A stretch of 64,000 bases of DNA from Harmothoe impar (GCA_947462335.1 OX381708.1:2666001-2730000); one strand, 5' to 3'; numbered from the stretch's first letter, positions 11,638 through 24,529 are shown. A program made the numbers and translations. Notes: generated by a model from the letters alone, not told the origin.

Positions 11638-11867
11638 AGGGCTCAGTCGTGTCTACTAGGGCTCAGTCGTGTCTATGGTCAAACTACCCCTGGAACATGG
11701 TCAAAAGTCAATAGGCTCTACAGGATATGCTATTGGAGGTAGACTTACAATTTTTTTTTTATTGTATAGGTACATAATTTAGGCTTTTTCTGCAATAGCT
11801 TTATGATGTTCATACTACATTTATATTTAGGTAGGGCCATGTTTTGTTAGGGCTCAGTCGTGTCTAT
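11638..11867 (+). repeat. Three extra copies of the gggctcagtcgtgtcta motif
   Basis: Two copies stand in tandem at 11,638-11,675 and one near 11,849, all in one orientation. They look like solo ends of the element at 11,296-11,489. Confidence 0.65.
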
Positions 11868-12240
11868 GCAAAACTGCCCAAGCACTTTTGACCATACATG
11901 ATATTTATCAAACATATCACATAGGCCTTAAAATGTTCCGTACCATATAGGGGAACTGGCAAAAAAAAGATAAGGGCAGATAGCTCTATTTATAGAGGGG
12001 TACTTACAGCATAATGTCAAATTATTATTGTTATTGTCAAAAAAGGCCCATTTTTGGGTATTTTTGCCCCCCTGACCCCCTAAATAAGGGTCTGACATAG
12101 GTGAAACCATGGTTTCCCTCGTAGATCTATCCAAGCCCCATCAAACTAGACCAAAAAGATAACTTTATATCACATTTGGAACATTTTATTGATTGGAAAA
12201 AAGTTCAAATCAGGACGATCTGTGACATTTGGTCATATAC

Positions 12241-12246
<6 letters not shown>

Positions 12247-12309
<63 letters not shown>

Positions 12310-12310
12310 C

Positions 12311-12377
<67 letters not shown>
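12247..12377. repeat. (TA)n microsatellite
   Basis: About 130 bp of TA repeats are interrupted once by acacatataccctttt at 12,300. Long open frames here encode only I/Y runs and are not genes. Confidence 0.98.
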
Positions 12378-12381
<4 letters not shown>

Positions 12382-13349
12382 ATATACATATAGAATATAG
12401 AATATATATACATGTATATATATATTCATTTATTTTAGTTGGAGCCGCCATCTACAGGAATGAATCTCTAAGACTACGATGGATATGATTTTTGTCTAGG
12501 CTCGGTTTTCAGTTTGCCCCATGTGCTCCCTTAAAGTGCAGGCAGACGTACACTGACCTATCATTACAAGGTGGAGTACTACATCACAATGTGCCCAGCT
12601 CACTGCTCTCACAACATCCACAACCCAGAGCCAAGACTACATCCCATGTTTACACATAGCCTCGAGTTTGGTGTGGGCTTATTATAGCTATTGTAATCCG
12701 CACGTAGACATTGAGAAAATTGTATAACCCCCACTTGGGGTCTAAAAATGTCCAGTTTATAACCCCTGTATAACCCGCACCCCTAACCTGCCAGTTTCCT
12801 ACATCTGGAGGTTGGGTTTGTATTAACAGCGGGTTATACGCGGGAAATTGCGCTGGATCATAATGGTTAAACCTGCACTGATTAACTAAATGATCACATT
12901 GATTTTTAACCTCTCTATTTCTGTATGACCCAGATGTAGCTTTTTATTTGAGTTCAAACTGTGGAGGTTCTGCAATAATGCCATCAAACAGCTGACATGC
13001 ACAGTTCTACCTCACATTCTAGTCTCAATGTAATTCTACTCAATTATTCAAAGTATGAATTTTAAATTTCAATCAATGCAATCCGCTGACTCGATTGATT
13101 TTTCTTATTTGAACTTCAATTCTATACCGGTAAATCCATGAATGCATTTTACTACTGCTAGAGGTTTGACTATTTTCCCGCAAATTCAGACACAGAGCAT
13201 TCAAATTGGAAAGTTTTTATAATTTCTTTATCATTATTATGGCCCTCATTTTGGAACACTGATTTTCACGACCATATTTTCGACCAACTTATGTATAACG
13301 AAGAGAACAGGGGAGGGGGGAACATAAGTTTATATTTGTGATTTATTCA

Positions 13350-13548
13350 GTGGATGCCAGATTATAGTTGTGGGCTTAGATTTGCACTGATTTTGCACTT
13401 AGAATTTGCAGATAGTGGCACTGCTGCTGAAATGTAAACATCTTTCTATCTGTAGTATCATGAGCTATGTAAGATGGATACCAGGTTATAGTTGTGGGAT
13501 GTTGCACTTGTAGTGAGAGGTGCATTGCTGCTGAAATGTAAACACATG
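13350..13548. repeat. Tandem pair of about 90-bp blocks
   Basis: ggatgccagattatagttgt ... cactgctgctgaaatgtaaa at 13,352-13,442 is repeated as ggataccaggttatagttgt ... cattgctgctgaaatgtaaa at 13,475-13,543. Confidence 0.75.
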
Positions 13549-13646
13549 TACCGTAAATTCCCGCGTATAACCCACACTCCCACTTTGGAAGAATTGTATA
13601 ATCCACACCTGGGCTCTGGAGGTTTGGTTGACAGGAATTTACGGTA
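13549..13646. mobile_element. 98-bp MITE with TIR TACCGTAAATTCC
   Basis: TACCGTAAATTCC at 13,549 is matched by GGAATTTACGGTA ending at 13,646. The interior has gcgtataacccacactccc. Single ends of this type (ttttacggta or taccgtaaa) recur at about 7,018, 14,700, 16,912, 19,911, 45,068 and 61,007. Confidence 0.65.
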
Positions 13647-13692
13647 TATCTGGAGTATTGTAAGATGGCGCTGTGTAAGATGGCTGCCTTAC

Positions 13693-13772
13693 CTTGTCAT
13701 ACTTGGCTACGATCTCCGCGCGTTCCTTAGCAGCTCTCCTTAGTATATCCTTCTCATCGTCCGTGATGTCAC
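13693..13772 (-). CDS. USP6NL: Isolated exon encoding the USP6NL-type N-terminal helix
   Basis: On the minus strand a pyrimidine-rich tract and AG precede an 80-nt exon that ends AAG before GTAAGG. It encodes DITDDEKDILRRAAKERAE followed by IVAKYDK. This matches the extreme N-terminal helix of USP6NL-family proteins (the LAxERAEIVAKYD pattern) that comes directly before the GREGAxIxPWED segment. That next segment is what the exon at 44,061-44,146 encodes ([13 protein letters not shown]), and the phase fits, since this exon ends on a codon boundary and that one starts on one. The exon lies 22 kb downstream of the gene's stop codon, so it cannot precede 44,146 in a linear transcript from this window. 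It begins with two bases of a split codon, so a start-codon exon is still missing upstream. Most likely it belongs to another copy of the gene. Confidence 0.85.
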
Positions 13773-13919
13773 CTGAAGTGGTAGAGGATAGGGGTAAGTT
13801 ACGCTGCTCACCTCGCAACATGGATTATAACACTCTTTGTTCTGAAACGTTGTATCCTCAATAAAAGACACCTTAAACAAACTAGTCTTGCAGTTCATTC
13901 ACTCTCTCTCCAATTATTG

Positions 13920-14165
13920 GAATAACCCTTTATGGACCGCATAGTACATTCATGCATCATTCTCTTGGTTGTCATGATGCATCAATGCAGCTCTGGCGGG
14001 TAACTCGCCAGTGCTGTATTTATGCATCATGGCAATCCTACGGGGTTGATAACCGTCCCGTAGGGTTGGCATGAAGCACTAATGCAGCAGTGCTATGACA
14101 CAGATGGACCTCTCAGCATGAGAACAGTTGTGAACCTGGAAGTGTAAAAAACCTTTAAACCTGGA
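13920..14165. mobile_element. Family-P MITE
   Basis: The left end is taaccctttatggaccgcat. The first module is centred on ctggcgggtaactcgccag (about 13,995), followed by ccgtcccgtagggttggcat and a decayed second module. The right end is degenerate (acctttaaacc). Confidence 0.65.
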
Positions 14166-15660
14166 TGGTCTATTCAACATTGGGTGCAAACCAGGGGTAA
14201 GACATTTGTCCATTAATTCACTACTTGCATGCTATTATGTTAGCTTTGATTATTACGTTTAAAGTGTTGGTACTATATATGATGTTTGCTGTGTGCACGG
14301 TTCTGATTGGGTCTCCAAGAGTCTGTCCCACCTGCTGCAGCCCCCAGGAGAAGTTGAGGGAGCAGTCATTATTATCTTTAACTTACAGTGCTCTGCAAAA
14401 TCCATGGACTTACTGATCTGGCCTAAGGTACCACAGAACTGGTACACAGAGCGATTAAACACTGACAACAACCTTTAGTACTTACAGTGTAAAACCCCGT
14501 GTACAAGCCTAACTAACGTCTAAACTGCCCCCTGACTTTGGAAAATCCTGTAACCCTCAGAGGGCATCTGATTATTGTGACTTTAGTACTATAGTATACA
14601 TCTAAAAATTTGTGTATACATAAGCAGGACCCTGACTTTGTCCTGATCATATAAGGATTGATTTGACTTGTGTACTAATTGCATCCTATACGTTAGGTTT
14701 TACGGTACTACAACACTGACCAGTCAACTAATCCCAATAATCCCCAGACCACCACCACCTCTCCCCATCAGTTATTTACCTTACATTCTGCACCCCCCCC
14801 CCCCTCCCAGTCTCAGACTCCCAGCACAATACAAATGTATGGGCTGCGAGCAGGACTGCATTTCACTTTTGCACCAGTTTACCTGCACAAATCAGTGTGT
14901 TAGTAGCAATACACATCCAACAACAAACAGATGTTTATCTTGACCAAAGGGGTTTTTGTTTGTTAGTTTGTGTAGTTTAACTTCCCACTGACTATGCACG
15001 TGAGACTTGAAAATTAGAATATGTGTATTGGGCAGTATGGCAGGCTGCTCCCAGGCAACCCCTCTGGTCAGACAGACGCTGGTCGAGGCTGCCCCCCCCC
15101 CGTTCCCCCACACTTATCTATGTTACATTCTGTAGCGGCCATGTGCCCCCCCCCCCCCAACACACACTTAGAGAGGTTTTACAGTATGTTACATGCCTTC
15201 CCCTCACACCCAGCACTAATAACAGCCTCATTTGGCACAGAGCTGGGGGCACCGCATGTAAACACACGCAGCCTCCCGCCCCCTCAGCCAATATCCACAC
15301 TCGTGTTGTAGCCTCTCCTTCAGGCAGCAAGACAAACCAGCACTTCTAGTAAGCAGACGCAGCATGACGCAAACTGGCCAATCCCTACGCCTTCCTACAA
15401 CAATGCTCCAGATAACATTGAAAAACTGTATTACCATTACTATCATATTCTTCAAATGTAATCAATACCTCATGGCAAAATTTGTAGATCAATCCCATAG
15501 CACTATGCTGTATTTAAAGGGCTAAGAGATTTCCTCTTTTTCTTCACAATTAACATTCTCTCTGCAAACTGGCACCATCATTGTGATATGTAAGAATATT
15601 TGAACAATTGATTTTAATTAAACAGGTCTACAGGTCTAATTGGGTCCAGAAATGTTACCA

Positions 15661-15983
15661 TAAAACCTCTCTGATAAGCCAATTGTTTTTACGATTTTAG
15701 TCCCAATACGGCTTATAGCATAGCCTCAAAGTGGGGGCTCAGCTTGTAAGGGAAGTTCTTTATGCAGTCATTATAGTTTAAAACTGTTTAAGTGACTCAT
15801 AATGATGTCATGATGGACAATTTAATGTGTTTTCTCAAGAATCTGTCGATGGACAATAATTGCTGTGTATATTGATGTGGTCAATAAACAATTAAAACCC
15901 TTCCAAAAAATAATTTGGCTAATATCTCTCCAAGTTGGGAAGGTCGGCTTATCATAGAAGTAGGCTTATCAAGATAGGTTTTA
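15661..15983. mobile_element. 323-bp TIR element, TAAAACCTCTCTGATAAGCC ends
   Basis: The left end is TAAAACCTCTCTGATAAGCC and the right end GGCTTATCAAGATAGGTTTTA, with internal ggcttatagcatag and ggtcggcttatcatag. It is non-coding. Confidence 0.6.
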
Positions 15984-16157
15984 CATTTTATTTCTTCCTG
16001 TGCTCATGTCGTGGCCCACTTGCCCGGGGCTCAATATGAGGAGTACATACATCATGTTTGTATAATACAGACAGAATGCTCCTTTATCACCGCCCCGGTC
16101 CCCACTCTAAATCAGCCCCCATTATGGCATCTATAGACCTCCGTATCGGCAGGGCAA

Positions 16158-16800
16158 CACTCTAAGGGCCGCATAGTGCTTTAACGTATTACACCCTTTG
16201 TCGTTTTGATGCATGAATACAGCCCTCGCGAGTAGCAATGCTGATCCTTAATACACTCCAGGCTCCATCAGGGTAGGCATGCTGCACCAATGCAGTGTGG
16301 GCGAGTAACTCGCCAGTAGTGGATTGGTGCTTCCTGCTTATAAATGTTACTAAAGGGGTTAACTAGTATATAAAGTGCCACTCAGCGACCAATACGGCGA
16401 GACATCATAGATCAGTATGAAGCTAAATGAGGCAATGCCAATAGTGTATTATGTACCTAGATGATTTTTCTTTTTCTCTTAACCCTCCAAGGACAGCATA
16501 GTGATTTTTAATTCTCTGTTATCGGTATGATGCATAATTGTAGCACTAGCGAGTAACCCACCACGAATAGTACATTCGTACAAATCTTACAGGGTTGATG
16601 CACTCCCATAGAAAGTATGATGCACCAATTCAGCATCAGCGAGTAGCGTACCACTGCTGCATGTGTGCATCATGCCGACACACTGCTGCATGTGTGCATC
16701 ATGCTGACACACTGCTGCATGTGTGCATCATGCTGACACACTGCTGCATTGGTGCATCATGCTGACACACTGCTGCATGTGTGCATCATGCTGACACAGG
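16158..16800. mobile_element. Two adjacent family-P MITEs with an expanded 29-bp repeat
   Basis: The first element, 16,160-16,347, has the module gcgagtaactcgccag and ends at ggggttaac. The second starts at ttaaccctccaaggacagca (16,479). Its distal module is expanded into five tandem 29-bp units (ctgctgcatgtgtgcatcat plus gctgacaca, 16,645-16,800). Confidence 0.6.
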
Positions 16801-18053
16801 ACGCTGTGAGGCATTGAGTGGCCCTTTACAGCGTTTCCTGGTGTGACCTGCCTCAGGTCAGTCTACACTCTGCTATAGACGGTCTTATTGAGAATATGTG
16901 GCAGGAATAAAATACCGTAAACCCTCAGTTATCAGCACAGTTATTTTTTAAAGCTATAGGCTGAATTTCGCGTCCTATAGTACCATCCGGCTAGTGGACA
17001 AGGTTTGATATAAGGTGACCGTGAAAATTATTTTCAAGAGTATTTATCATGGGTCTCTCACACATTCGGCTTACAACATCTACTCTGATACCCAACGTGC
17101 TTATTATACGGTGCAGGTTGATAATATATGTATACAACTGTTCTATATCTGTAATATTCAGACTGTGCAGCTTGTAGGATTGTACCACAGTGTAGGTGTG
17201 GCTTATGCTGGTTTGGTTTATACGCAAGTTCACACTGACCTGCCTTAGGTCAGTCTATAGTGTATGCTATTGAGGATATTGAGGACTAACGTACCATAAA
17301 CCCTCCGCTACAAGCAGTTACTGCCAGTTGTACATGAGGCTTGTTATCATGTTAATATGTGTCCTCAGGGAGCAGGAAATGGCACCGGGCCCTGACACAA
17401 GGCCAACCTCACACACCCAGTGACCCCACACACCCACCAGTCTACATGCTACATACACTGACTCCAGCACTGTACATACATGGACATGGACTCATGACAT
17501 GGGAATCACAGCACCAGTACATACATGTAGGTCAAAGGGCTCAATGTAGAATACTTATTGCTGTATATCATATCCCAAATACACTGAGGGAGTGGCCATT
17601 ATCTAAGGGAGTTTGGGGCATTCATAAAAAGGGCCAATGGGGGCCATTAACAATTCTAACCCTTCTCAAGAGGGTAGGGGAACTTTTGCTCTTTTTAAAC
17701 AAACCAAAAAAAGTGAACTAGAGGGCAAGCATTAAATATTCCCACTCCTCTGCACAAAATTGATTGATACTAAATATCCACTCCTTAATACCCTGTCTTC
17801 CCTTCACCCTTGTAGCCCTTTCACTACCCCCTCCCTCCCATTACCCCCCACCCCCAACAAGCTGACAGATGTGCTGCCTGAGCCCCCCCCCCCCCCCCCT
17901 GTTTGTCCTGATGAGGTCGGGGAGTCTGTGCGACCACACTTTTTGTCGTGTCCGTTTCCTGGTGGCTGGGCATGTAGCTGGGTCAGCCAACACCAGACTG
18001 ACTCGACGACCGAGCGACTGGGGAGCGACTCATCCCAACACTAACACTCCCCT

Positions 18054-18262
18054 ATCTACCTATAGAGCCACCATGAGTCACACTGACTATACCTTGTCTG
18101 GGGGAACCTGGCAGCAGCAGATATCTACCTATAGAGCCCCCATGAGTCACACTGACTATACCTTGTCTGGGGGAACCTGGCAGTGGCAGACACTCACACT
18201 CCCCTGTCTACCTATAGGGCCACCATGAGTCACACTGACTATACCTTGTCTGGGGGAACTGG
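18054..18262. repeat. Tandem repeat, three copies of 69-83 bp
   Basis: ctacctatagagccaccatg, agtcacactgactatacctt and gtctgggggaacctgg recur three times. Confidence 0.9.
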
Positions 18263-19299
18263 TAGGTCGATTTATTTTTTTTACAATTTTCTTTTAAGAA
18301 AAGGTAAATTTTAGTGGTAAAAACACCAAAAATGTCCTAAAAATAACAAAAAATTACAAATATGTCCAGAAAAAAAAGTAGGTTCTCCCCAAAAACGGAG
18401 GGTCGGTGGGGATACTGGAACACAACTTCCTTTTTTTTTTTTAGGCCTAGTGTTTCTGTCTTGTCCAACAACCAGGTGCCTGTACAGCCTGACAAGCAGC
18501 CATCCCCAGGTGTGGGGCCACACACATACACACACATCATGTACTGCAAGTCAGCACTTGTTTCACCTGGTTTTAAAATTTTGAGCATTTCCATAGAATA
18601 AGATATCTTCAAAGAAACTACCTACAATTAGGGTTAATCTCCCTAAAGATTTGCTAGGTAGGATTAGGTAGCCTGAAATTTTGATGGGTGACTTGGGCAC
18701 ATAATAGGATATATTGTACAGCGGTGCCCCAAATCCCTCCTGAGTACGTGCAGAGATGTGTTGTGTCTCTGGCTGGCAGACTGGTAACACGGCAGGTTAG
18801 TTGGCACGGTGCCAGACAGGTCAAGCACACACAGCACCCCCATCCTACGTCTGATACACCATCACCTGGACACTCCTCACACACCGGCCTCACAGCTCTA
18901 GTATTGATGGATTTATTGAAATATCGAAACTATCGCCAGATTACGCTGATTGATGCTGATGGTGTAGCAGCAGAGCTAGGTGTCTGCCCTACTATTCCCT
19001 TCCACTATAAAATAGACATCAATTATTTATCATACAGCTGGAGGTTATCTTTTGTACAATATGATTATTAGAATATACAATGTGTTTCCTTTCGCACACA
19101 GCCCCTATGTACAGTATAGCGGAACCATATCGTGACTTGATGTACCAGTAGCATATGGATATATATAATATTGCATATACAGTTATTTACAATGAACCAT
19201 GTACATGTATAGCCATCGCTAAGACAACAAGACAACTTTCTGTTCCTCGCTTATCCTGCTCCATACAAATAGTGGCTGTTGCCCGTTTATTGGTAGCTT

Positions 19300-19560
19300 A
19301 ACACTATAATGCATTATGTCCTTTAGTTGGTATGATACATGAATGTTGGCCTGCTGCTTCATTCATGTATCATGCCAGGTCGATATTCTGAAAGGGTAAG
19401 AATACAGCACCGATGAGTTCCTCGCTGGTGCTGCGTCAGTGCATCATGATGAGAAAAGAACATGATGCTTTGATGCATCATGAAGCTCTAGGGCATCATG
19501 AAGCTCTGTGGCATCATGATGCTTTGACGCATCCTGAAGCTTTGACGCATCATGCTCTCT
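19300..19560. mobile_element. Decayed family-P MITE and catcatgaagct repeats
   Basis: Modules around gatacatgaatg...cattcatgtatcatg and gatgagttcctcgctggtgc are followed by about five copies of an 18-20-bp unit (gcatcatgaagctctg and variants) at 19,460-19,555. Confidence 0.5.
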
Positions 19561-21699
19561 TACAAGGTTAATAGTAATCGGGAGTAAACGGAGTGAAGAC
19601 AAATCTGAAACATGCATGGCTACCACAGACTTGACCTACAGACACCAGGGAGTCATAGTAGTCAATACCAGGGCACAAAGACTCATGGAAACAGCTCAGG
19701 GAAAAGGGCACTTTCTGATATACCTTGGTGTCAACCCAGTACTGTGAATTCTGTCATAGAAGCCGTGGCTTGTACGCGAGTCAGAACCTGCCTTATAGGA
19801 TTCACCCAATCTCAGGGTCAGCTTATGCAAAGTTTTTGCCAGTCGGTACAAATATATGCGGTTAATTGTATTCCCTGTGGCTTATACAGGGGTTAAGCTT
19901 ATATGTGAGAATTTACGGTAATTATTTTTACTATATTGAACATGATGAATATCTGCATTGATTTATATTTTACAAATACATAACTTTACAGAACCATTTG
20001 TGAATGGCATTATTACATTTACATTTTTTAGAATTTATTTCACCTATTTTGGACTACCAGTACTGGCTGAAGTTAGTAATTTAGATTACTTCAGCAGGAA
20101 AGATAATCAAGATTATACCATGGTTGATGTTGTTCCTCTAGTTCTGGGACCCTTAGGTTTATAGTTTGGCTACGGAACTAGTTATAAAATGCTACAAATA
20201 GTGAGTTAGTTAGTTACATGTCACCTAGCCTATGATAAGTAGACAGCTACATGTTAACTCTACTGGTATATACAGGCTCAGTGAGGTGTTAGTCCAAAGG
20301 TGGGCAGAACATTTCAGGAGCATGCACTGAAATCAATGTTGACATATCGGCTGTCATAGTAAGTAAGTCCTACGGCGGGTGACGGAAGTAAAGACGACAC
20401 CATGACACATGGCTAGTACACGGCACAGTGGGGGTTAGAGGCAGAAATAAAACCACCCTGAAATAGGAAAAATCAAATGAAAACACTGAAACGTGTCCAG
20501 ACAAGTTTCTACCACGAGGTGACCTGAAAAAACGGCTGTAAACTATAAAGACGTATTAATGTAAAAACGGTACTGAATAGTAAAGTAAAGGGTTGTCGTG
20601 GGACGTGGTGGGTATGAAGCACGACATGTGGAGCCTACTTAGTACGGGTTGAATGTCTGTACACGGCCGCCATTAAGGACACTTACCCGGGTGTTTATTA
20701 TATATAGCCTTGACGTCTGAACGGGAGGGAGGCAATGGTGAAAGCAGAAGTAGAATTACGCAACATTCCAAGCTGCCATCAACTACTCTTTTTTTATTTC
20801 TTTTTAATTACCAATACTTCCTTTTTTAGATGTATTCACAGTTGGTAGTTTGTTGGTTTGTGGTATATTCCTCTATACCATAACTTTTATCACATGGTTC
20901 CATTTAAATCCCACTTCATTATCCTGCTTTATTGTAGTATGTTGAAATAGTCATTTCTACTACCTCCCTATTACTGGGTGTTCTTTTTCAAAATAGTCCT
21001 TTAACATTTACGGATTTTCTCATGGTACAAATACATATAATTTTCCATATAATGTCCCTTTTCCTCCAAAAAAGTCACTATGGTTTGCAAAATATCTGAA
21101 TTTTGAAGAAAGTATCATTCACTAGAAAATATGTATTTGGGTAGATGCATAGATATATAAACCTAACAGGCCAAGTCCGAGAAAAAAAAGCACATCAATT
21201 CTCCTTAGTGTAAAAAGTGCAGGAAAGTTCTGATGAAACAAAAATATAATCAAATGTGCTTACAAAAAATTGAAAAAATACATCCCTTAAAAGAAAAATC
21301 AAAATGTGATATAAAAAACTAAGAAAGAATAAAAACATGAAAAAGCTCTTCAGGAAGTATCGAACGTTCATGAGAAGTATTATTAATGAAAGATAAGAGC
21401 GGATAAGAGGATGGCAAATATACTAAGTTAGAAAATGAGGCGGCATTGACGGCCTATGAGGAGGTAAAATTGATAAGGTGAAGCGGACTTGCCTCCACTT
21501 AGAGATATACTCCCTTTACATGGCTGGGTGACTGCGGGACCCTACACGGTCTCATCTACTATATGCTGTACATGAAACAAGGCGCCCAATCACGCATTGA
21601 CTGCCAATATAGGACAATACGCTACACAAGTGGATCGACGACACTCAGAGTGAGCATGGAGCACAGGCAGGTACAGGCAGGAGGTAAACATTAGGACAA

Positions 21700-21950
21700 G
21701 TATACGGAGAGGTGTACCCTATACCGAGAAGTATATGGATAGGTATACGGATAGGTATACAGTATACGGATAAGTATACATATAAGTATATGGAGAGGTA
21801 TACAGTATACGGATTAGTATATGGATGGGTATACGGATAAGTATACTGAATACGGATAAGTATATGGATAGGTAATATGGATAAGTATACGGATAAGTAT
21901 ACGGATAAGTATACTGTTAGGAGTACGGATATATGTACCAGTATACGGGA
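21700..21950. repeat. Degenerate 10-12-bp repeat (ggataagtatac)
   Basis: About 20 imperfect units of the type tatacggataag or tatggataggt occur. Confidence 0.85.
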
Positions 21951-22810
21951 AAATCCAGTCTTTCGCTCTCTTACATACCTTAATCAGTAATTGTAGTGCA
22001 TAAACCCAATATTGGAGTTTAATTGCTATTTATATCTATTATGAAGTGTTAATTTGTAATAGTAGTTAAAATATTGACCAGCTCATTTATAATGGCATTC
22101 ATTCAGAGTGAATTTCAGGGACATTAGAAAAATTCATATCAGAGAGCAAAAATATAGATATAATATAGTAAAGTATCATCAATAGTTGATCAAACATGAG
22201 TTATTCAATGTCAAGCATTTAAATTTGTGCAGTTATGTCTGATACATGTGCTTTTTTTTTTAAACAATACAGACAGAGCAATTCTATAGCCTAGGCCTCT
22301 ATCATTGTAACAAAAAAATTCTCTGACTTTATTTGAACAAAATATATTGAAATATAAATCAGTACAACAAAGAACAGATTCATGAGATCCTTATTGATAT
22401 TAGGAAGTGAACACAGGCTATGTTATTTTTCAAAGGTTGGACTAGAAGATACACAATATAGAGCCCTCAGGTCTTATGTTAAACACGTTGAACTCTACCT
22501 CGACAACATAATATACACAATAACACTCCACCTTATGATGACCACTAGGACACGCATTATTGGTCGGCTCACTTCACGATTAGAAGCTCGGGAAACGCTT
22601 ATGTCATACTGTATGGAACTTGAGCCTAAGGAAAGGATGCAAACTTGGACTGAGACTAAAGCTGGGACTCTGCATTCCATCTACACACTTAGACATCATG
22701 CTCAACCAGGCCACAAAGTCAACAACTTACTGAGTAGTTTATAAAAGTGGATCATGCAGCCCTCCGTATAGTCTGCACATTGGTACAAGTGAGAAGCGAT
22801 CCCTAACAAA

Positions 22811-22990
22811 ACTCAGACTGTGAGGCAACCTTCAGACAGTCTAGGCAGGTTGCCATGGCAACTGACCGCTGACAACCCCCGGACCGAGGCATCCTTCAGA
22901 CAGTCTAGGCAGGTTGCAACTGACCGCTGACAATGCTCAGACTGAGGCATTTGTTTGACAGTCCAGGTTGGTTGCCCTGACAACTGATCA
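22811..22990. repeat. Three tandem blocks of about 70 bp
   Basis: Each block has ctcagactgaggca-like text, ttcagacagtctaggcaggt and aactgaccgctgacaa. The first block carries a full X-box, the second has lost its centre, and the third is degenerate. Confidence 0.7.
22849..22862. promoter_or_regulatory. Perfect palindromic X-box
   Basis: GTTGCCATGGCAAC is a 14-bp perfect palindrome and an exact RFX consensus site. No promoter is recognised nearby. Confidence 0.5.
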
Positions 22991-24205
22991 GGCAGATCTC
23001 TGGATACTGGTGATTAAGCTAGGCAGAGGATGCTACAGTGAAACTGTCCAGTCCTAGTAGATATTGGTGATCTATAGACATGTATTTCAAGAGTGATCTG
23101 ATGTTATGGACAGCTCAAAGCTCACATGGTGAAGCAGGAAGAAGCTCAGTAGAAAGTAGAACAAGATCACATTCATCCCATCCTGAGTCACAGCAACACA
23201 AGGGACAACAAGAGGCTTTACACTCAGAGTGGTTTAAGACCTGGATTTATTTTTCATTTAGAACATGCATCTTTATTATTTGTAAATGTCAGGGTTTTTA
23301 GTGAGTTGACTATTCATTCTGGTTATTACATGTTAGTTTTTAGTCTGTATACCATCTGTATATCATGTAGAAATCACAGGGAAGGGGGGCAACTTGATTC
23401 CAATCTAATTACTTGCATAGGCTCTTTAAAATGTTGAATAATAAACCATAGCTAGAATGTTATGGAGAGAAGTGATAAAGATCTACTGATGTGACACCAA
23501 ACCAACAAGTTCAGTTTGGTGAGCACTACAATGCTGCTCAAATCTTGCTGATCAAACCATTTCCTAAAAAGACTAAAATTTCATGAGCAGAAGCACGGTG
23601 AACATGCACTCAATATAACCGTGATGTTTTTTAATCAGTCAGTTAGCGAAATGTTGCCATGGTGATGCGACGTCATTACGTTATCATATGAAGTCACCAA
23701 ATGATGTCACGACTTGATCAAATGAATGGTTAGTCACCAACACAACGTCACCACTTCACCGGACAACCTCATTTCATGGCCAAATGATTCATTATGACAT
23801 CAAATGACATAACCAACTGACGTCGTTAGTCATGAGACATTAGGATGGGCAGAATACGGAGGGCTACCACCGTACGTCCACGACACAGGCCGTGGGTGGG
23901 CAGCACAGGAACGTAAGGCACTAGGTTCTCATATAGAACTAAACTAAGATAACTTGGCACATTCCGGTGCTATACACGTAGGTGACGAAAACTAGGACAA
24001 CCAAGAAGAGTACGCGGGTAGCGTGGAGACTGCACCTACTCACCCTTAACAATGTCTAGCATTCCCGACACGTGGGCTGCCCCCATGGCCACCTACGGCA
24101 GGCTACAGACACTCGCTCCCACTTAGCCAGACTTGTAAGGAACAGATGCACAGGGGCCGTCAGAGGCTACACACAGCAGTATACAATGCAGCCCAATCAA
24201 TGCAG

Positions 24206-24529
24206 CTTACTGCTGTGTCTCTCCAACTTGGGCCAATGTTTCCGTCTATGACCGGCTGCAATCTATGACCGGCTGCAATCTATGACCGGCTGCAATCTAT
24301 GACCGGCTTGAGAGAAAACGGTCTATTTAGGGTAGATGTAGATAGAAATTGAAATAAAATGAGTGATTTAAAGTCTCAAAACACCCATTAATATTTTCCA
24401 CCATTTACATCTTTATCTGCCCTAAACAAATCGTGTTTTTTTTCAAGCCGGTCATAGATGCACCCAGGCATAGATTGCACCCAATCATAGACGAAAACAT
24501 TGGCCCAAGTTTGTGAGACACAGCCTTAC
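24206..24529. mobile_element. Foldback element with a possible 5-bp target duplication
   Basis: gctgtgtctc at 24,212 and gagacacagc at 24,515 start imperfect inverted arms of about 90 bp (shared cttgggccaatgtt, cgtctatga, accggctt). CTTAC flanks both sides (24,206-24,210; 24,525-24,529). The left arm holds a 17-bp tandem repeat (tgaccggctgcaatcta, four copies, 24,246-24,310). Confidence 0.65.

Larger units (their letters stand above)
14171..24205. other. No gene recognised outside the listed repeats
   Basis: The stretch is mostly AT-rich. Homopolymer C runs lie at 14,792, 15,093, 15,149 and 17,883. A 120-codon frame at 22,382-22,744 (+) has no recognisable motif and no splice or promoter support. 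Confidence 0.5.

Noticed and set aside
12176..12488. Open frames of Ile/Tyr
   Set aside because: They are translations of the (TA)n microsatellite.
22382..22744. 120-codon plus-strand frame
   Set aside because: No motif, homologue, splice signal or promoter that I can recognise; AT-rich surroundings give such frames by chance.
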